Part shown: piece by piece, positions 51,070-59,199 of the stretch | Position numbering within the stretch: position 1 is the stretch's first letter | Layout of the letters: the number at the start of each line of letters is the position of its first letter | NCBI GenBank assembly: GCA_002709405.1 | Contig: PAQV01000060.1 | Location: 42,659 to 106,658, forward strand | Length of the DNA: 64,000 nt | Origin: Paracoccaceae bacterium | GTDB lineage: Bacteria > Pseudomonadota > Alphaproteobacteria > Rhodobacterales > Rhodobacteraceae | Direction of reading: 5' to 3' | Translations under genes and position numbers: made by a program | The notes under the pieces: model-generated | Databases searched by the model: none | Told to the model about the DNA's origin: nothing | The model's input: only the letters and a program-made list of their open reading frames with translations

Positions 51070-51669
51070 TCACACGTCCAGAAACACCGTTTCCTTGTCG
51101 CCCTGCAGGCGGATGTCGAACCGGTAGGTGCCGTCGCCGGTCTTCCTGGCGATCAGCGTGTCCACCCGCGGACGTTGCTCGATCCGGGCCAGCAGCGGGT
51201 CGGCGCTGTTGTCCTCGTCCTCGAAATAGATCCGCGTCTGCAGGCCGATGTTGATGCCCCGGGCCACGATCCACAGCGCGATATGGGGCGCCTGCTGGCC
51301 TCCGCTGCGCGTGGGGGTCGGGCCGGGCTTGATCGTGCGCAGTGTGAATTCCCCGGTCTCGGCATCGGCCCCGAACCGGCAATGGCCCGACACCTTCGGG
51401 TCGGCCCCGGGCTGGCCTGGGTACTTGCCCGCCGCATCCGCCTGCCAGCTTTCGATCATCGCGTCGCGCAGGGCCCAGCCGGTGCCGTCGATGACCTGGC
51501 CGACAATCTCGATGACCTCGCCCGCAGCGCCGTCCTCGATGGGGGACAGCCCGATTTCCTGCTCGTAGGCCCCGGCGTTGCCGCAATATGACGGCATCAG
51601 CCCGATGTGCACGTAAGGTCCGGCCGTCTGCGAGGGCGTTTCCACCAGCGTGTCGAGTTTCTGGACCAT
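51070..51669 (-). CDS. pcaG: Protocatechuate 3,4-dioxygenase alpha subunit
   Basis: A 199-residue intradiol dioxygenase alpha chain: TPSQTAGPYVHIGLMPS near the N-terminus, IESWQADAAGKYPG and HIALWIVARGINIGLQTRIYF. The alpha chain lacks the iron ligands and completes the active site of the beta chain. The complex opens the ring of protocatechuate to 3-carboxy-cis,cis-muconate in the beta-ketoadipate pathway. It lies one base after pcaH; the order pcaC-pcaH-pcaG on one strand is an operon. Confidence 0.95.
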   Translation of the reverse strand: MVQKLDTLVETPSQTAGPYVHIGLMPSYCGNAGAYEQEIGLSPIEDGAAGEVIEIVGQVIDGTGWALRDAMIESWQADAAGKYPGQPGADPKVSGHCRFGADAETGEFTLRTIKPGPTPTRSGGQQAPHIALWIVARGINIGLQTRIYFEDEDNSADPLLARIEQRPRVDTLIARKTGDGTYRFDIRLQGDKETVFLDV

Positions 51670-51670
51670 C

Positions 51671-52399
51671 TCACATCCCCTCCAGCTTGTTTTCGAACAT
51701 GGTCTGACGGCGTCCGCGCAGGACGATGTCGAACTTGTAGGCCAGGTAGTCCATGGGCTTGGAATGGGCCATGTCCAGGGGCGCCACCAGCCGGTCCAGC
51801 TGGCTGCGCGACTTGATCGTGGCCGCGATCGGGCAGAGGTCGATCAGCGGGTCGCCCTCGAAATACATCTGGGTGATCAGGCGCTGGCCGAAGGCGCTGC
51901 CGAAGACCGAGATATGGATATGCATCGGCCGCCAGTCATTGGCCCGGTTCGGCCAGGGGTAGGCCCCCGGGCGGATGGTCAGAAACTCGTAATACCCGTT
52001 ATCATCGGTGATGGTGCGCCCGCAGCCGCCAAAGTTCGGGTCCAGCGGGGCGAAGTAGGTGTCCTTCATGTGGCGATAGCGCCCGCCCGCGTTAGCCTGC
52101 CAGATCTCGACCAGGGTGTTTGGCACGGGCCGGTTGTTTTCGTCGACCACCCGGCCGTGCATCAGGATGCGCTCGCCCACGGCCGGGGCTGCGCCCTTGG
52201 TCCAGTTCAGGATCAGGTTGTTGTCGAGCGCGCCCAGCACGTTGTGGCCATAGACCGGGCCGGTTTCCTCGGTGATCGAGCTGTCGTAGCTGAGCAGGGC
52301 CCATTTCGGCGAGCGGGGCACGGATGTCTTGTAGTCGATGTCGTAGGCAACCGGATGTGCGGCCCGGTTGCGGGGGATGAGCGGACCTTGGTCAGTCAT
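51671..52399 (-). CDS. pcaH: Protocatechuate 3,4-dioxygenase beta subunit
   Basis: A 242-residue catalytic chain with the non-heme Fe(III) ligands visible: Tyr in AGGRYRHMKD, Tyr in RPGAYPWPN and the two histidines in MHIHISVFG. ATG at 52399 (MTDQGPLIPRN) is used; further upstream residues are not conserved. It starts inside the end of pcaC (eight-base overlap) and is followed one base later by pcaG, so subunits are made together. Confidence 0.95.
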   Translation of the reverse strand: MTDQGPLIPRNRAAHPVAYDIDYKTSVPRSPKWALLSYDSSITEETGPVYGHNVLGALDNNLILNWTKGAAPAVGERILMHGRVVDENNRPVPNTLVEIWQANAGGRYRHMKDTYFAPLDPNFGGCGRTITDDNGYYEFLTIRPGAYPWPNRANDWRPMHIHISVFGSAFGQRLITQMYFEGDPLIDLCPIAATIKSRSQLDRLVAPLDMAHSKPMDYLAYKFDIVLRGRRQTMFENKLEGM

Positions 52400-52778
52400 C
52401 GTTGGCTCCCTCCATTTCGGCAAAAGTCTGCTTGGCCAGCTTGATGGCATGGTTGGCCTTGGGCACGCCGGCATAGACGGCCACGTGCAGGAAGGCCTCC
52501 AGGATGTCGTCCTTGCTGGCCCCGGTGTTCGCGGTGGCCCGGATGTGCATGGGGATTTCCTCGAAATTCCCGGTGGCGGCCAGAAGGGCCAGGGTCAGCA
52601 TCGACCGTTCCCGGTGCGGGATCCGGCTGCCGGCCCAGACCGTGCCCCAAGCGCCTTCGGTGATCAGCTCCTGGAAGGGCTGGTCAAAGTCGGTCTTCTG
52701 CGCCTCGGCCCGGTCCACGTGGGCATCGCCCAGAACGGTTCGGCGCACGGACATGCCCTTGGTGTAGCGATCGGACAT
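52392..52778 (-). CDS. pcaC: 4-Carboxymuconolactone decarboxylase
   Basis: A 128-residue AhpD-like alpha-helical protein: FQELITEGAWGTVWA, RERSMLTLALLAATGNFEEI, HIRATANTGASKDDILEAFL and HVAVYAGVPKANHAI match PcaC. It decarboxylates gamma-carboxymuconolactone to beta-ketoadipate enol-lactone. ATG at 52778 follows GAGGGGATT. It is the first gene of the pcaCHG operon; pcaB, pcaD and the PcaQ regulator are not in the window. Confidence 0.93.
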   Translation of the reverse strand: MSDRYTKGMSVRRTVLGDAHVDRAEAQKTDFDQPFQELITEGAWGTVWAGSRIPHRERSMLTLALLAATGNFEEIPMHIRATANTGASKDDILEAFLHVAVYAGVPKANHAIKLAKQTFAEMEGANDD

Positions 52779-52896
52779 GGACAATCCCCTCCTCGTATTC
52801 GTGCCATGGGACGGGGCCGGTGTGGCGGCGCCCGTTGATCGATCACCGGTAGAGTGCCATGAAGAGCGGGCATTCAAAAATGGAAAAACAGGCGGT

Positions 52897-52920
52897 TTAC
52901 TTGTCCATTTGGGCAAGTAA
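52897..52920. promoter_or_regulatory. Interrupted dyad upstream of pcaC
   Basis: TTTACTTG-N9-GCAAGTAA style dyad: TTACTTG (52897-52903) and CAAGTAA (52914-52920), separated by ten bases. It lies about 120 bp upstream of the pcaC start within an AT-rich patch and fits the size of a LysR- or IclR-type operator. Confidence 0.45.
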
Positions 52921-52964
52921 CGACGGCATTCACCCGGTGTGCTGCGCTCCGAGCCTGGCGCACA

Positions 52965-52986
52965 AGATTATTCGTACGAATAATCT
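52965..52986. promoter_or_regulatory. Perfect 22-bp palindrome upstream of the pca operon
   Basis: AGATTATTCGT (52965-52975) followed directly by its reverse complement ACGAATAATCT (52976-52986). The site has no loop, so a dimeric repressor operator is more likely than a terminator. It lies about 190 bp before pcaC and 25 bp after the preceding gene. Confidence 0.6.
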
Positions 52987-53010
52987 CGGCCGCCCGTGGC
53001 GACGACAGGG

Positions 53011-53490
53011 TCAGCTGTCGGGCGTGGCGTGGATGGCGAACTGGGTGATCTCGGCCTCCTTCGCCTCGATCACCCGGTAAGCTTCGCGCACGCCCGCACG
53101 GGTCAGCTCGCGCGAGACCGTCAAAAGCGTGTTGGGCGCGTGGTCTTCGCACAGCTCGGCCATCTGGGCGATCTCCTCGGCGGCGACGGGCCGGGCGGCC
53201 TCGGGCGAGGGCGCGCCGTAGAAGGTCACGAAATGCGCGGCCAGCAGATCGGCCAGCCGGTCGGCCTCGTCCGGCTCCAGCGCCGTGACCGCCACGAAGG
53301 TCGTCCGTCCCGCCGTCTCCAGGCCGAACCAGCCGTTGGCAAAGGCCTGCCGGGCCTTGCCCACGAGATCATCCTCCGTCCAGTTGGAAAACTCGAACCC
53401 GCCCGAGATGCACCATTCGCCGGTGCGGGCCGGGCTGTGGAAGACGCGAGAGTCGCTGTCATCGAAGTGGATGGCACGGGCAAGTTTCAT
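53011..53490 (-). CDS. DUF6505-like protein of the formate dehydrogenase locus
   Basis: A 159-residue soluble protein of unknown function (start MKLARAIHFDDSDSRVFHSP; ISGGFEFSNWTEDDLVGKAR; C-terminal VIEAKEAEITQFAIHA). It appears to match the uncharacterised DUF6505 family. It has no membrane segment or metal motif. Its start overlaps the ligase-like gene by four bases (ATGA), making it the last gene of the DUF6494-Mrp-ligase-DUF6505 operon beside the formate dehydrogenase genes. Confidence 0.75.
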   Translation of the reverse strand: MKLARAIHFDDSDSRVFHSPARTGEWCISGGFEFSNWTEDDLVGKARQAFANGWFGLETAGRTTFVAVTALEPDEADRLADLLAAHFVTFYGAPSPEAARPVAAEEIAQMAELCEDHAPNTLLTVSRELTRAGVREAYRVIEAKEAEITQFAIHATPDS

Positions 53491-54188
53491 GTCACGGGCT
53501 CCAGCAGGGTCGTCAGGGGGATCAGGTGGGTGGCATCATCGCCGCGCAGCAGCATGCCAAAGCTTTCATCGACGCCCAGGAAGGTGCCGGCGCGGCCATC
53601 ACGTGTGACCGTGGTACCCAGGTCGGGCACCAGCCCGCGCCATTCGGCGTAAAGCGGCTGAGCCCCGTCGGTCTCCCACCGGCCGATCCAGTTGAGGGTA
53701 TGGCGCGCCCAGGCCTCCAGCAACAGGTCGGGCGGAATGTCGGCGCAGCCTTCCTCGGCCAGGGCGGTGTCGTCGGGCGTGGCGCCCGGATCGACCGCCC
53801 CCAGGCTCAGGCGCAGGCTCATGCCGATGACCAGCCAGTCCGGCACCTGGCCGGCGTCGCTGTCCGAGGCCCGGACCCGCAGTGCGCCGCAACGCGCGCC
53901 GTTGACGAAGATCGTGCCGTCCCAGCCAAGCTGGACGGCGACTTCGGGCGGCGACAGGGCCCCGAGGGCGTTCTGCAGGCCCACGCCACAAAGCGGTAGC
54001 ATTTCCATCGCCCGGCTCAACGAGACCTCGGGGGCGAAGACCAGGGCGGCCTCGATCCGGGTGGGCGCTATGGTCCAGCACATCAGCCCGGCATCGCAGC
54101 CTTCCTGCGCCCGGGCGCAGGCGGCCGCGAGCGGATCGCCCGCGACCTCTTCGGCGGACATCAGGGGGGGCAGGGTCAGCCCTTTCAT
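53487..54188 (-). CDS. Biotin/lipoate protein ligase-like family protein
   Basis: A 233-residue protein resembling the biotin/lipoate ligase fold with a C-terminal DUF4444-like part: VAVQLGWDGTIFVNGARCGA in the middle and TRDGRAGTFLGVDESFGMLL near the C-terminus. The usual GRGRxGR biotin motif of BirA is not seen, so true ligase activity is doubtful. It overlaps both neighbours by four bases. Conserved placement with Mrp suggests a role in building the formate dehydrogenase; this is inference. Confidence 0.75.
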   Translation of the reverse strand: MKGLTLPPLMSAEEVAGDPLAAACARAQEGCDAGLMCWTIAPTRIEAALVFAPEVSLSRAMEMLPLCGVGLQNALGALSPPEVAVQLGWDGTIFVNGARCGALRVRASDSDAGQVPDWLVIGMSLRLSLGAVDPGATPDDTALAEEGCADIPPDLLLEAWARHTLNWIGRWETDGAQPLYAEWRGLVPDLGTTVTRDGRAGTFLGVDESFGMLLRGDDATHLIPLTTLLEPVT

Positions 54189-55237
54189 GCCACGCCCTGG
54201 TCCACCAGCGCGGCCGCGACCGTCGAGAACGCTGCCGCCTGGGCACTGTCGGGGGACGACACGACAATCGGCGCGCCGCCGTCCGAGGCCAGGCGGATCT
54301 GCAGATCCAGCGGGATCTCGGCCAGCAGGGGCACGCCCAGTTTCTCGGCCTCGGCCGCTACGCCGCCATGGCCGAAGACATGCTCTTCGTGGCCGCAGTT
54401 GGAACAGATGTGGGTGGACATGTTCTCGATCATGCCCAGGATCGGCACCTTGAGCTGGTTGAACATGTCGATCCCCTTGCGCGCATCCAGCAGGGCCACG
54501 TCCTGCGGGGTGGACACCACGATGGCCCCGTCGACATGCGCCTTCTGGGCCAGGGTCATCTGGACGTCGCCCGTGCCCGGGGGCAGGTCGACCAGCAGCA
54601 CGTCAAGCGCGCCCCATTGCACCTGCGTCAGCATCTGTTGCAACGCGCCCATCAGCATCGGCCCGCGCCAGACCACGGCCTGGTCGTCGTTGGTCATCAG
54701 GCCCAGCGACATCATCGTCACGCCATGGTTCCGGAGCGGCAGGATGGTCTTGCCATCGGGCGAGGCCGGCCGGCCCGACACGCCCAGCATGCGGGGTTGC
54801 GACGGCCCGTAGACATCGGCATCCAGCAGGCCGACCCGGCGGCCCTGCTGGGCCAGGGCGCAGGCCAGGTTGGACGACACCGTCGACTTGCCCACGCCGC
54901 CCTTGCCCGAGGCGATGGCGATGATGTGGTCGATGCCCGGGATCTTCTGCGGGCCGGTGGGTTCCGCCGGGCGCTGCGGTTTCAGGTCGGGGGGCGGCGG
55001 GGTGGCCGCGGTCATCACCACCGAGACCGGGCCCGCGCCCTCGACCTCGGCCACGCGGGCTTCGGCCTCGGCCTTGACGGCCTTGTAGGCCTCGGCCCGC
55101 GAGGCGGGGACATCCAGCACGAAGCGCACCGCGCCTTCGGCCGACACGGTCAGGGCCCGCACCGCGCCCGAGGACACGATGTCGCCACCGGCCGGATCGG
55201 CGATGGTCTTCAGAACGGCGAGTACGGCCTCGCGCAT
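54185..55237 (-). CDS. Mrp/ApbC family Fe-S cluster carrier ATPase
   Basis: A 350-residue P-loop protein. An N-terminal MIP18/DUF59-like part (about 1-85) precedes a deviant Walker A motif SGKGGVGKSTVSSNLA and VDLPPGTGDVQMTLAQ; the cluster-binding CxxC is in THICSNCGHEE. The family carries and delivers [4Fe-4S] clusters. It sits four bases after a DUF6494 gene and overlaps the ligase-like gene. A cluster donor next to genes for a formate dehydrogenase rich in Fe-S sites makes sense, although a general housekeeping role is possible. Confidence 0.9.
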   Translation of the reverse strand: MREAVLAVLKTIADPAGGDIVSSGAVRALTVSAEGAVRFVLDVPASRAEAYKAVKAEAEARVAEVEGAGPVSVVMTAATPPPPDLKPQRPAEPTGPQKIPGIDHIIAIASGKGGVGKSTVSSNLACALAQQGRRVGLLDADVYGPSQPRMLGVSGRPASPDGKTILPLRNHGVTMMSLGLMTNDDQAVVWRGPMLMGALQQMLTQVQWGALDVLLVDLPPGTGDVQMTLAQKAHVDGAIVVSTPQDVALLDARKGIDMFNQLKVPILGMIENMSTHICSNCGHEEHVFGHGGVAAEAEKLGVPLLAEIPLDLQIRLASDGGAPIVVSSPDSAQAAAFSTVAAALVDQGVA

Positions 55238-55241
55238 GGGG

Positions 55242-55430
55242 TTACTCTCCCTCGATCTGGCCGGTGACCTCGTGGGTCAGGCCAAGCTCTTCGATGGTGA
55301 TCACGGCCTTGACGGTGTAGGCCTTGCCCGCTTCACCCTTTTCGCGCATGGCGGTTTCGATTTCCTGCTGCGAGGTCACGCCGACCTGCTTGAGGAACTT
55401 GCGCATGGACATGTTGAAGGGGTCACTCAT
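55242..55430 (-). CDS. Small DUF6494-like protein
   Basis: A 62-residue soluble protein: MSDPFNMSMRKFLKQVGVTS, then QQEIETAMREKG and TVKAVITIEELGLTHEVTG. It appears to match the uncharacterised DUF6494 family. It is the first gene of an operon with mrp, the ligase-like gene and DUF6505, divergent from a cytochrome c gene with 60 bp between. The function is unknown. Confidence 0.8.
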   Translation of the reverse strand: MSDPFNMSMRKFLKQVGVTSQQEIETAMREKGEAGKAYTVKAVITIEELGLTHEVTGQIEGE

Positions 55431-55490
55431 TTCGTCTCTCCTGTGGGTCTCGTTGTTGACCGCCGGGCCGGGCTGCCCCTAGGCTGGGCC

Positions 55491-56243
55491 ATGGGCCTGC
55501 GGCGTATTCTCTTCCTGTGCGCGCTCTGCCTGCTGCCCCTGAAGGGCGCGGCCGAGGACGGTCCCGTGAGGCTGTACGCCCCGCCCGCATTGGCCGACAC
55601 CGGCGTGTTCCGCTACATCCTGCCCCGATTTTCCCTGAAGACCCAGGTGCGCGTGACCCTGGTCGCGGACCGGGCCGACGCACAGGTGGTGCTGGGCGAC
55701 GAGGGCCGGGCGCTGTTCGAAGGCGCGGGGGCGGTCTGGCGTCTGGCGGTGCCGGGCGAGGGCGCGGAGGATGCCGGCCGCCTGGCCAACTGGCTGGCGT
55801 CCGACGTCGGACTGCGCACGGTGACGGGGTTCGCGCCCGATGGCGTGGCCCTGTTCGCGCTGCCCGAGGTGGCCGAGGCCGAACCGGAGGCGGTCGTCAT
55901 CGACGGCGATGCGGCGCTGGGGCTGGACGTGTCCCGCCGGGCCTGCGCCCGGTGTCACGGGGTGGAGCCCGACCGGTCCGGCGGGGGCATCGGGTCGACG
56001 CCGTCGTTCCGGGTGCTGCGCGCGCTGCCCGATTGGGAGGAGCGCTTCGGCGCCTTCTACGTGCTGAACCCTCATCCCGCCTTCACCCAGATCACCGATG
56101 TGACCGAGCCGTTCCCGATCGAGCGGCCGTCGCCGATCAGCCCGGTCGAGATGAGCATAGACGAGCTTGAAGCGGTGATGGCCTATGTATGGGGCCTGTC
56201 GCCGGCCGACCTTGGCGCGCCGTTGCGGGCGCAGGACTTCTAG
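55491..56243 (+). CDS. Periplasmic c-type cytochrome
   Basis: A 250-residue exported protein with a signal peptide (MGLRRILFLCALCLLPLKGA, cleaved near residue 21). It has one heme c site CARCH at 152-156 in its C-terminal half and a Met candidate for the axial ligand in VEMSIDELEAVM. The N-terminal 130 residues resemble a small binding-protein-like fold rather than a cytochrome. It lies between the mrp operon and the ferredoxin-like gene, so it may connect to formate oxidation or maturation. The exact partner is unknown. Confidence 0.82.
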   Translation: MGLRRILFLCALCLLPLKGAAEDGPVRLYAPPALADTGVFRYILPRFSLKTQVRVTLVADRADAQVVLGDEGRALFEGAGAVWRLAVPGEGAEDAGRLANWLASDVGLRTVTGFAPDGVALFALPEVAEAEPEAVVIDGDAALGLDVSRRACARCHGVEPDRSGGGIGSTPSFRVLRALPDWEERFGAFYVLNPHPAFTQITDVTEPFPIERPSPISPVEMSIDELEAVMAYVWGLSPADLGAPLRAQDF

Positions 56244-56247
56244 ACGC

Positions 56248-56265
56248 GTGCCCGTGCCCGTGCCC
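56248..56265 (+). repeat. Hexamer tandem repeat GTGCCC x3
   Basis: Three exact GTGCCC units start five bases after the cytochrome stop and run into GCCCG-TGCAAC-CGGGC, a small hairpin that may terminate the gene. Confidence 0.6.
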
Positions 56266-56335
56266 GTGCAACCGGGCAAGTGGGGGCAACGCCCCGGCAT
56301 CGGACCGGCCGCGGGGACGGGCATCCATGCGGGCA

Positions 56336-58306
56336 TCAATGATCCCGCCGCTTGGTCAGGTAGTCGTCGGTGGTGCGCGGTTTCGGGCGCTCGCCGACGG
56401 TGAAGGGGTTGTTCTGCGAGTGATACTGGGCGTTGACCCGGCAATCGTCGCACATCTGGATCATCTTCAGCGCATCGCCCTGGGCGAACATGGAATGGCC
56501 GGCCAGCTTGTCCATGACACGTTCGACCGTGGATTTCACGCCGAACAACGTGCCGCATTCGATGCAGGCAAAGGGCTCTTCCTCGTTCAGGACGACCTGT
56601 TCCAGGGCCTGGGGGGAGAGGTCGAGCCGGGGGGCGTAGGTGATGGCGTCCTCGGGGCAGATATGGGCGCAGAGACCGCATTGCAGGCAGGCGTCTTCCT
56701 GGAAGCGCAGCTGCGGCAGGTCGGGGTTGTCCCCCAGGGCGCCCGAGGGGCAGAGCGAGACGCAGGAGAGGCACAGCGTGCAGGCATCGGTGTCGACCAG
56801 CACCGCGCCGTAGGGGGCGCCGTCGGGCAGGGGGATCTGGGCGGTGTCGGGGTTGAGCGCGCGGGCGGCCTGGCGGGTGACCTGGCGGCGGGTGCCGAGC
56901 GGACGGACCGGGCTGTGGGTGGCGGGTTTGGGGACACCTGTGAAGAGCGTCTGCGACAGGGCGTCGGGGTCCGCGAGATCGAGCAAGAGGACCCGACCGT
57001 CGGCGATGGCGGCGGCCAGGGCGGTCTGGGCGGCGATGGCATCGAGATCGGCCTTGGGGCCGGGCAGGATGGCGACCTCGGCGAAACCGGCGGCCAGGGC
57101 GGCGAGGGTCTCGGCATGACCGAAGGCGGCCAGGGCAGGCATCTCCAGCGGGACCACGTCGGCGGGCAGCCCGTCGCCATAGCGGGCAGCCAGGCGGATC
57201 ATCTCGGCCCCGTGGGCATCGACGACCAACAGGCGGGGATCGGAGCCGCCCGCGGCGAGGTAGGCCCGGGCCATGGTCTGGACGCGGCTGAGCGTGGTGG
57301 CCACCGGCGGGGCGTCATAGCTGATCGCTCCGGACGGGCAGGCCGAGGAACAGGCCCCACAGCCGGCGCAGATCATCGGATCGACGGTGACGTGATCGCC
57401 CGCCGGCAGGATGGCGCCTGTCGGGCAGAGGTCCAGGCAGCGGGTACAGCCGGTCTGGCCGGCCCGCGAATGGGCGCAGAGGGCGGGTTCGGCCCGGACG
57501 TAGAGCGTTTGCTCGAAGGTGCCCACCAGGTGCGACGCGGCCACCATGGCCGCGGCCAGCGCGGGTGGATGGGTCGGGTCGGCGCGCAGGTAGCCTTCGC
57601 GCTTTTCATGGGCGGGGAACAGGGGCGTGGTGCCCCGCAGGTCCAGGATGATGTCGCAGGCGGCCTGGCCCCCGTCGCGGGGGGCGCTGGTGTCCTGCAT
57701 GCCGCGCCCGGCCGGAGACAGTTCCTGCACCGCATCCAGCCGCACGCGGAATCCGCCAAGCGCACCGGTCGCGCCGCGGACCCGTCCGATGGTGATGTCG
57801 TAGCCCCGGCGTTCGGGGTCGCCCGGGGGCACGTCGTCGGGGCTGTCCAGCACCACGGTCACGCTCAGGTAGGCCGACAGCGCCTCGGCCGCCGACAGGG
57901 CCGCCTCGGCCGGGCCAAGCACCAGGCAGAGCCCTTCGGATGTTACGTCCATCGTCTTTTCGGGCGCCGCGGGCAGGCGGGCCTCGGCCAAGAGAGCGGC
58001 CATCTTGGGCAGGGTGGAGCTCTCGTCGGCTGTCCATCCCGCGCGGTCGCGCAGGTCGACCAGCGGGGCGGGGTCGACGTTCAGCTCGTCGGCCAATTCG
58101 GCGAAGACGCGGGCTTCTTGCTGGCAGGCGATCATCGTTTCGCCATGCGTCAAGCCCTTGGCCGCGGTCTCGATCTCGCGGGTGCAAAGCGCCGAGCAGG
58201 CCGGTGCGACATCCAGTCCGGTCGCCCGCGACAGGGCGTCGGAATCCACCGTCATGGTGCCGGAACAAGTGCATGTTATCAGTTGCTTGACGATTTTCGC
58301 CTCCAT
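56336..58306 (-). CDS. Large 4Fe-4S cluster protein of the formate dehydrogenase locus
   Basis: A 656-residue cytosolic protein with four classical 4Fe-4S motifs: CTRCLDLCPTGAI, CAGCGACSSACPSGAI, CTLCLSCVSLCPSGAL and CLQCGLCAHICPEDAI, plus extra CxxC pairs (CIECGTLF, MCDDCRVN) near the C-terminus and several cysteines in the first 60 residues. The middle parts lack recognisable catalytic motifs. ATG at 58306 is used, as residues further upstream are not conserved. It is divergent from DUF3305-DUF3306-torD-fdh and presumably moves electrons for, or helps assemble, the dehydrogenase. Confidence 0.88.
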   Translation of the reverse strand: MEAKIVKQLITCTCSGTMTVDSDALSRATGLDVAPACSALCTREIETAAKGLTHGETMIACQQEARVFAELADELNVDPAPLVDLRDRAGWTADESSTLPKMAALLAEARLPAAPEKTMDVTSEGLCLVLGPAEAALSAAEALSAYLSVTVVLDSPDDVPPGDPERRGYDITIGRVRGATGALGGFRVRLDAVQELSPAGRGMQDTSAPRDGGQAACDIILDLRGTTPLFPAHEKREGYLRADPTHPPALAAAMVAASHLVGTFEQTLYVRAEPALCAHSRAGQTGCTRCLDLCPTGAILPAGDHVTVDPMICAGCGACSSACPSGAISYDAPPVATTLSRVQTMARAYLAAGGSDPRLLVVDAHGAEMIRLAARYGDGLPADVVPLEMPALAAFGHAETLAALAAGFAEVAILPGPKADLDAIAAQTALAAAIADGRVLLLDLADPDALSQTLFTGVPKPATHSPVRPLGTRRQVTRQAARALNPDTAQIPLPDGAPYGAVLVDTDACTLCLSCVSLCPSGALGDNPDLPQLRFQEDACLQCGLCAHICPEDAITYAPRLDLSPQALEQVVLNEEEPFACIECGTLFGVKSTVERVMDKLAGHSMFAQGDALKMIQMCDDCRVNAQYHSQNNPFTVGERPKPRTTDDYLTKRRDH

Positions 58307-58635
58307 CCCGCTGGCGCCTGTTCGATGCGTCGAACCCCCGGGCGCGCACCCCGTCCGCAGACGGCGCGCCCGCAAGCCTAAACGGGTTTTCGAAGCGACG
58401 GCAACCGGTTTTCTGGTCTGGCAGGGGGGCAGCCGGCCCCCGTGATTCGCGCCGCGTGCACCGCGCCGTTTCCTGACGTTTTCACTCGAGATGGACATTT
58501 CGTCCCGCCCGTCCCGCCGCCCCGTGGCCACCTGCCCAAATTGACCCGGCAGCGCCCGGAATACCGTCGCGCACCATTTTCCGCTTTCGCCGGGCGGGCC
58601 GGCTGATTCAATCTGCGGGAGGGAGGCAAGGCCAA
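58307..58635. promoter_or_regulatory. Divergent control region of the formate dehydrogenase locus
   Basis: These 329 bp hold no gene and should contain the promoters of the 4Fe-4S gene and the DUF3305-fdh operon. A dyad GTTCGA-TGCG-TCGAAC lies at 58320-58335, and GGGTTTTC/CGGTTTTC recurs near 58384 and 58407. No clear FNR box or sigma-54 site was seen. The right end has GGGAGGGAGG ahead of the GTG start. Confidence 0.45.
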
Positions 58636-59199
58636 GTGATCCACAATCCGTCATCCTATCGCACGATGCCCGTGGGCGTTGTTGTCCGGCGTCGGCCCGG
58701 CGTGACCCGCTGGGCGGCCTGGGACTGGCGCGCCGTGGCGCTGCTGCCCGGGGCCGGCCCGGCCGAGTGGCAGGAGCTGCGGCGCGACGGGGAGACGGTC
58801 GACTACCACGCGGCCACGGCCCGGCTTGAATTGCACGGGGCCGAGACGGAAGCCTACCTGCACAATCTCGCGGCCGAGGTGCCCAGCCTGTATGTCGTGT
58901 TGCGCAAGACGACTGGGGCGCATCCCTACGAGGTGCTGCTGGTGACGGCGTCGCCCTACGAGGGCCAGGATTACGCCGAAAGCGGCGATGACCTGGTCGA
59001 GCCGGTGCCGATGCCGCATGGTCTTGCGGCCTGGGTGCGCAGCTTTATCGAGGAATTCCACCACGAGCGGGTTTTCGAGAAACGCCAGCGCGACAAGCGC
59101 CAGCTGGGCGTGGCCGAGGACGGGATCGGAGACCCGCGGATCGCCCAGACGGCGGATGTCTACCGGGCTCCGGGATCGCGGCGGAGGCGCCTGTCATGA
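58636..59199 (+). CDS. DUF3305 family protein
   Basis: A 187-residue protein of the formate-dehydrogenase-linked DUF3305 family (MPVGVVVRRRPGVTRWAAWD, AETEAYLHNLAAEVPSLYVV, VLLVTASPYEGQDY). GTG at 58636 is chosen because GGGAGGGAGG lies about ten bases upstream. First gene of DUF3305-DUF3306-torD-TAT peptide-fdhA; overlaps DUF3306 by four bases. Biochemical role unknown, presumed maturation. Confidence 0.88.
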   Translation: MIHNPSSYRTMPVGVVVRRRPGVTRWAAWDWRAVALLPGAGPAEWQELRRDGETVDYHAATARLELHGAETEAYLHNLAAEVPSLYVVLRKTTGAHPYEVLLVTASPYEGQDYAESGDDLVEPVPMPHGLAAWVRSFIEEFHHERVFEKRQRDKRQLGVAEDGIGDPRIAQTADVYRAPGSRRRRLS

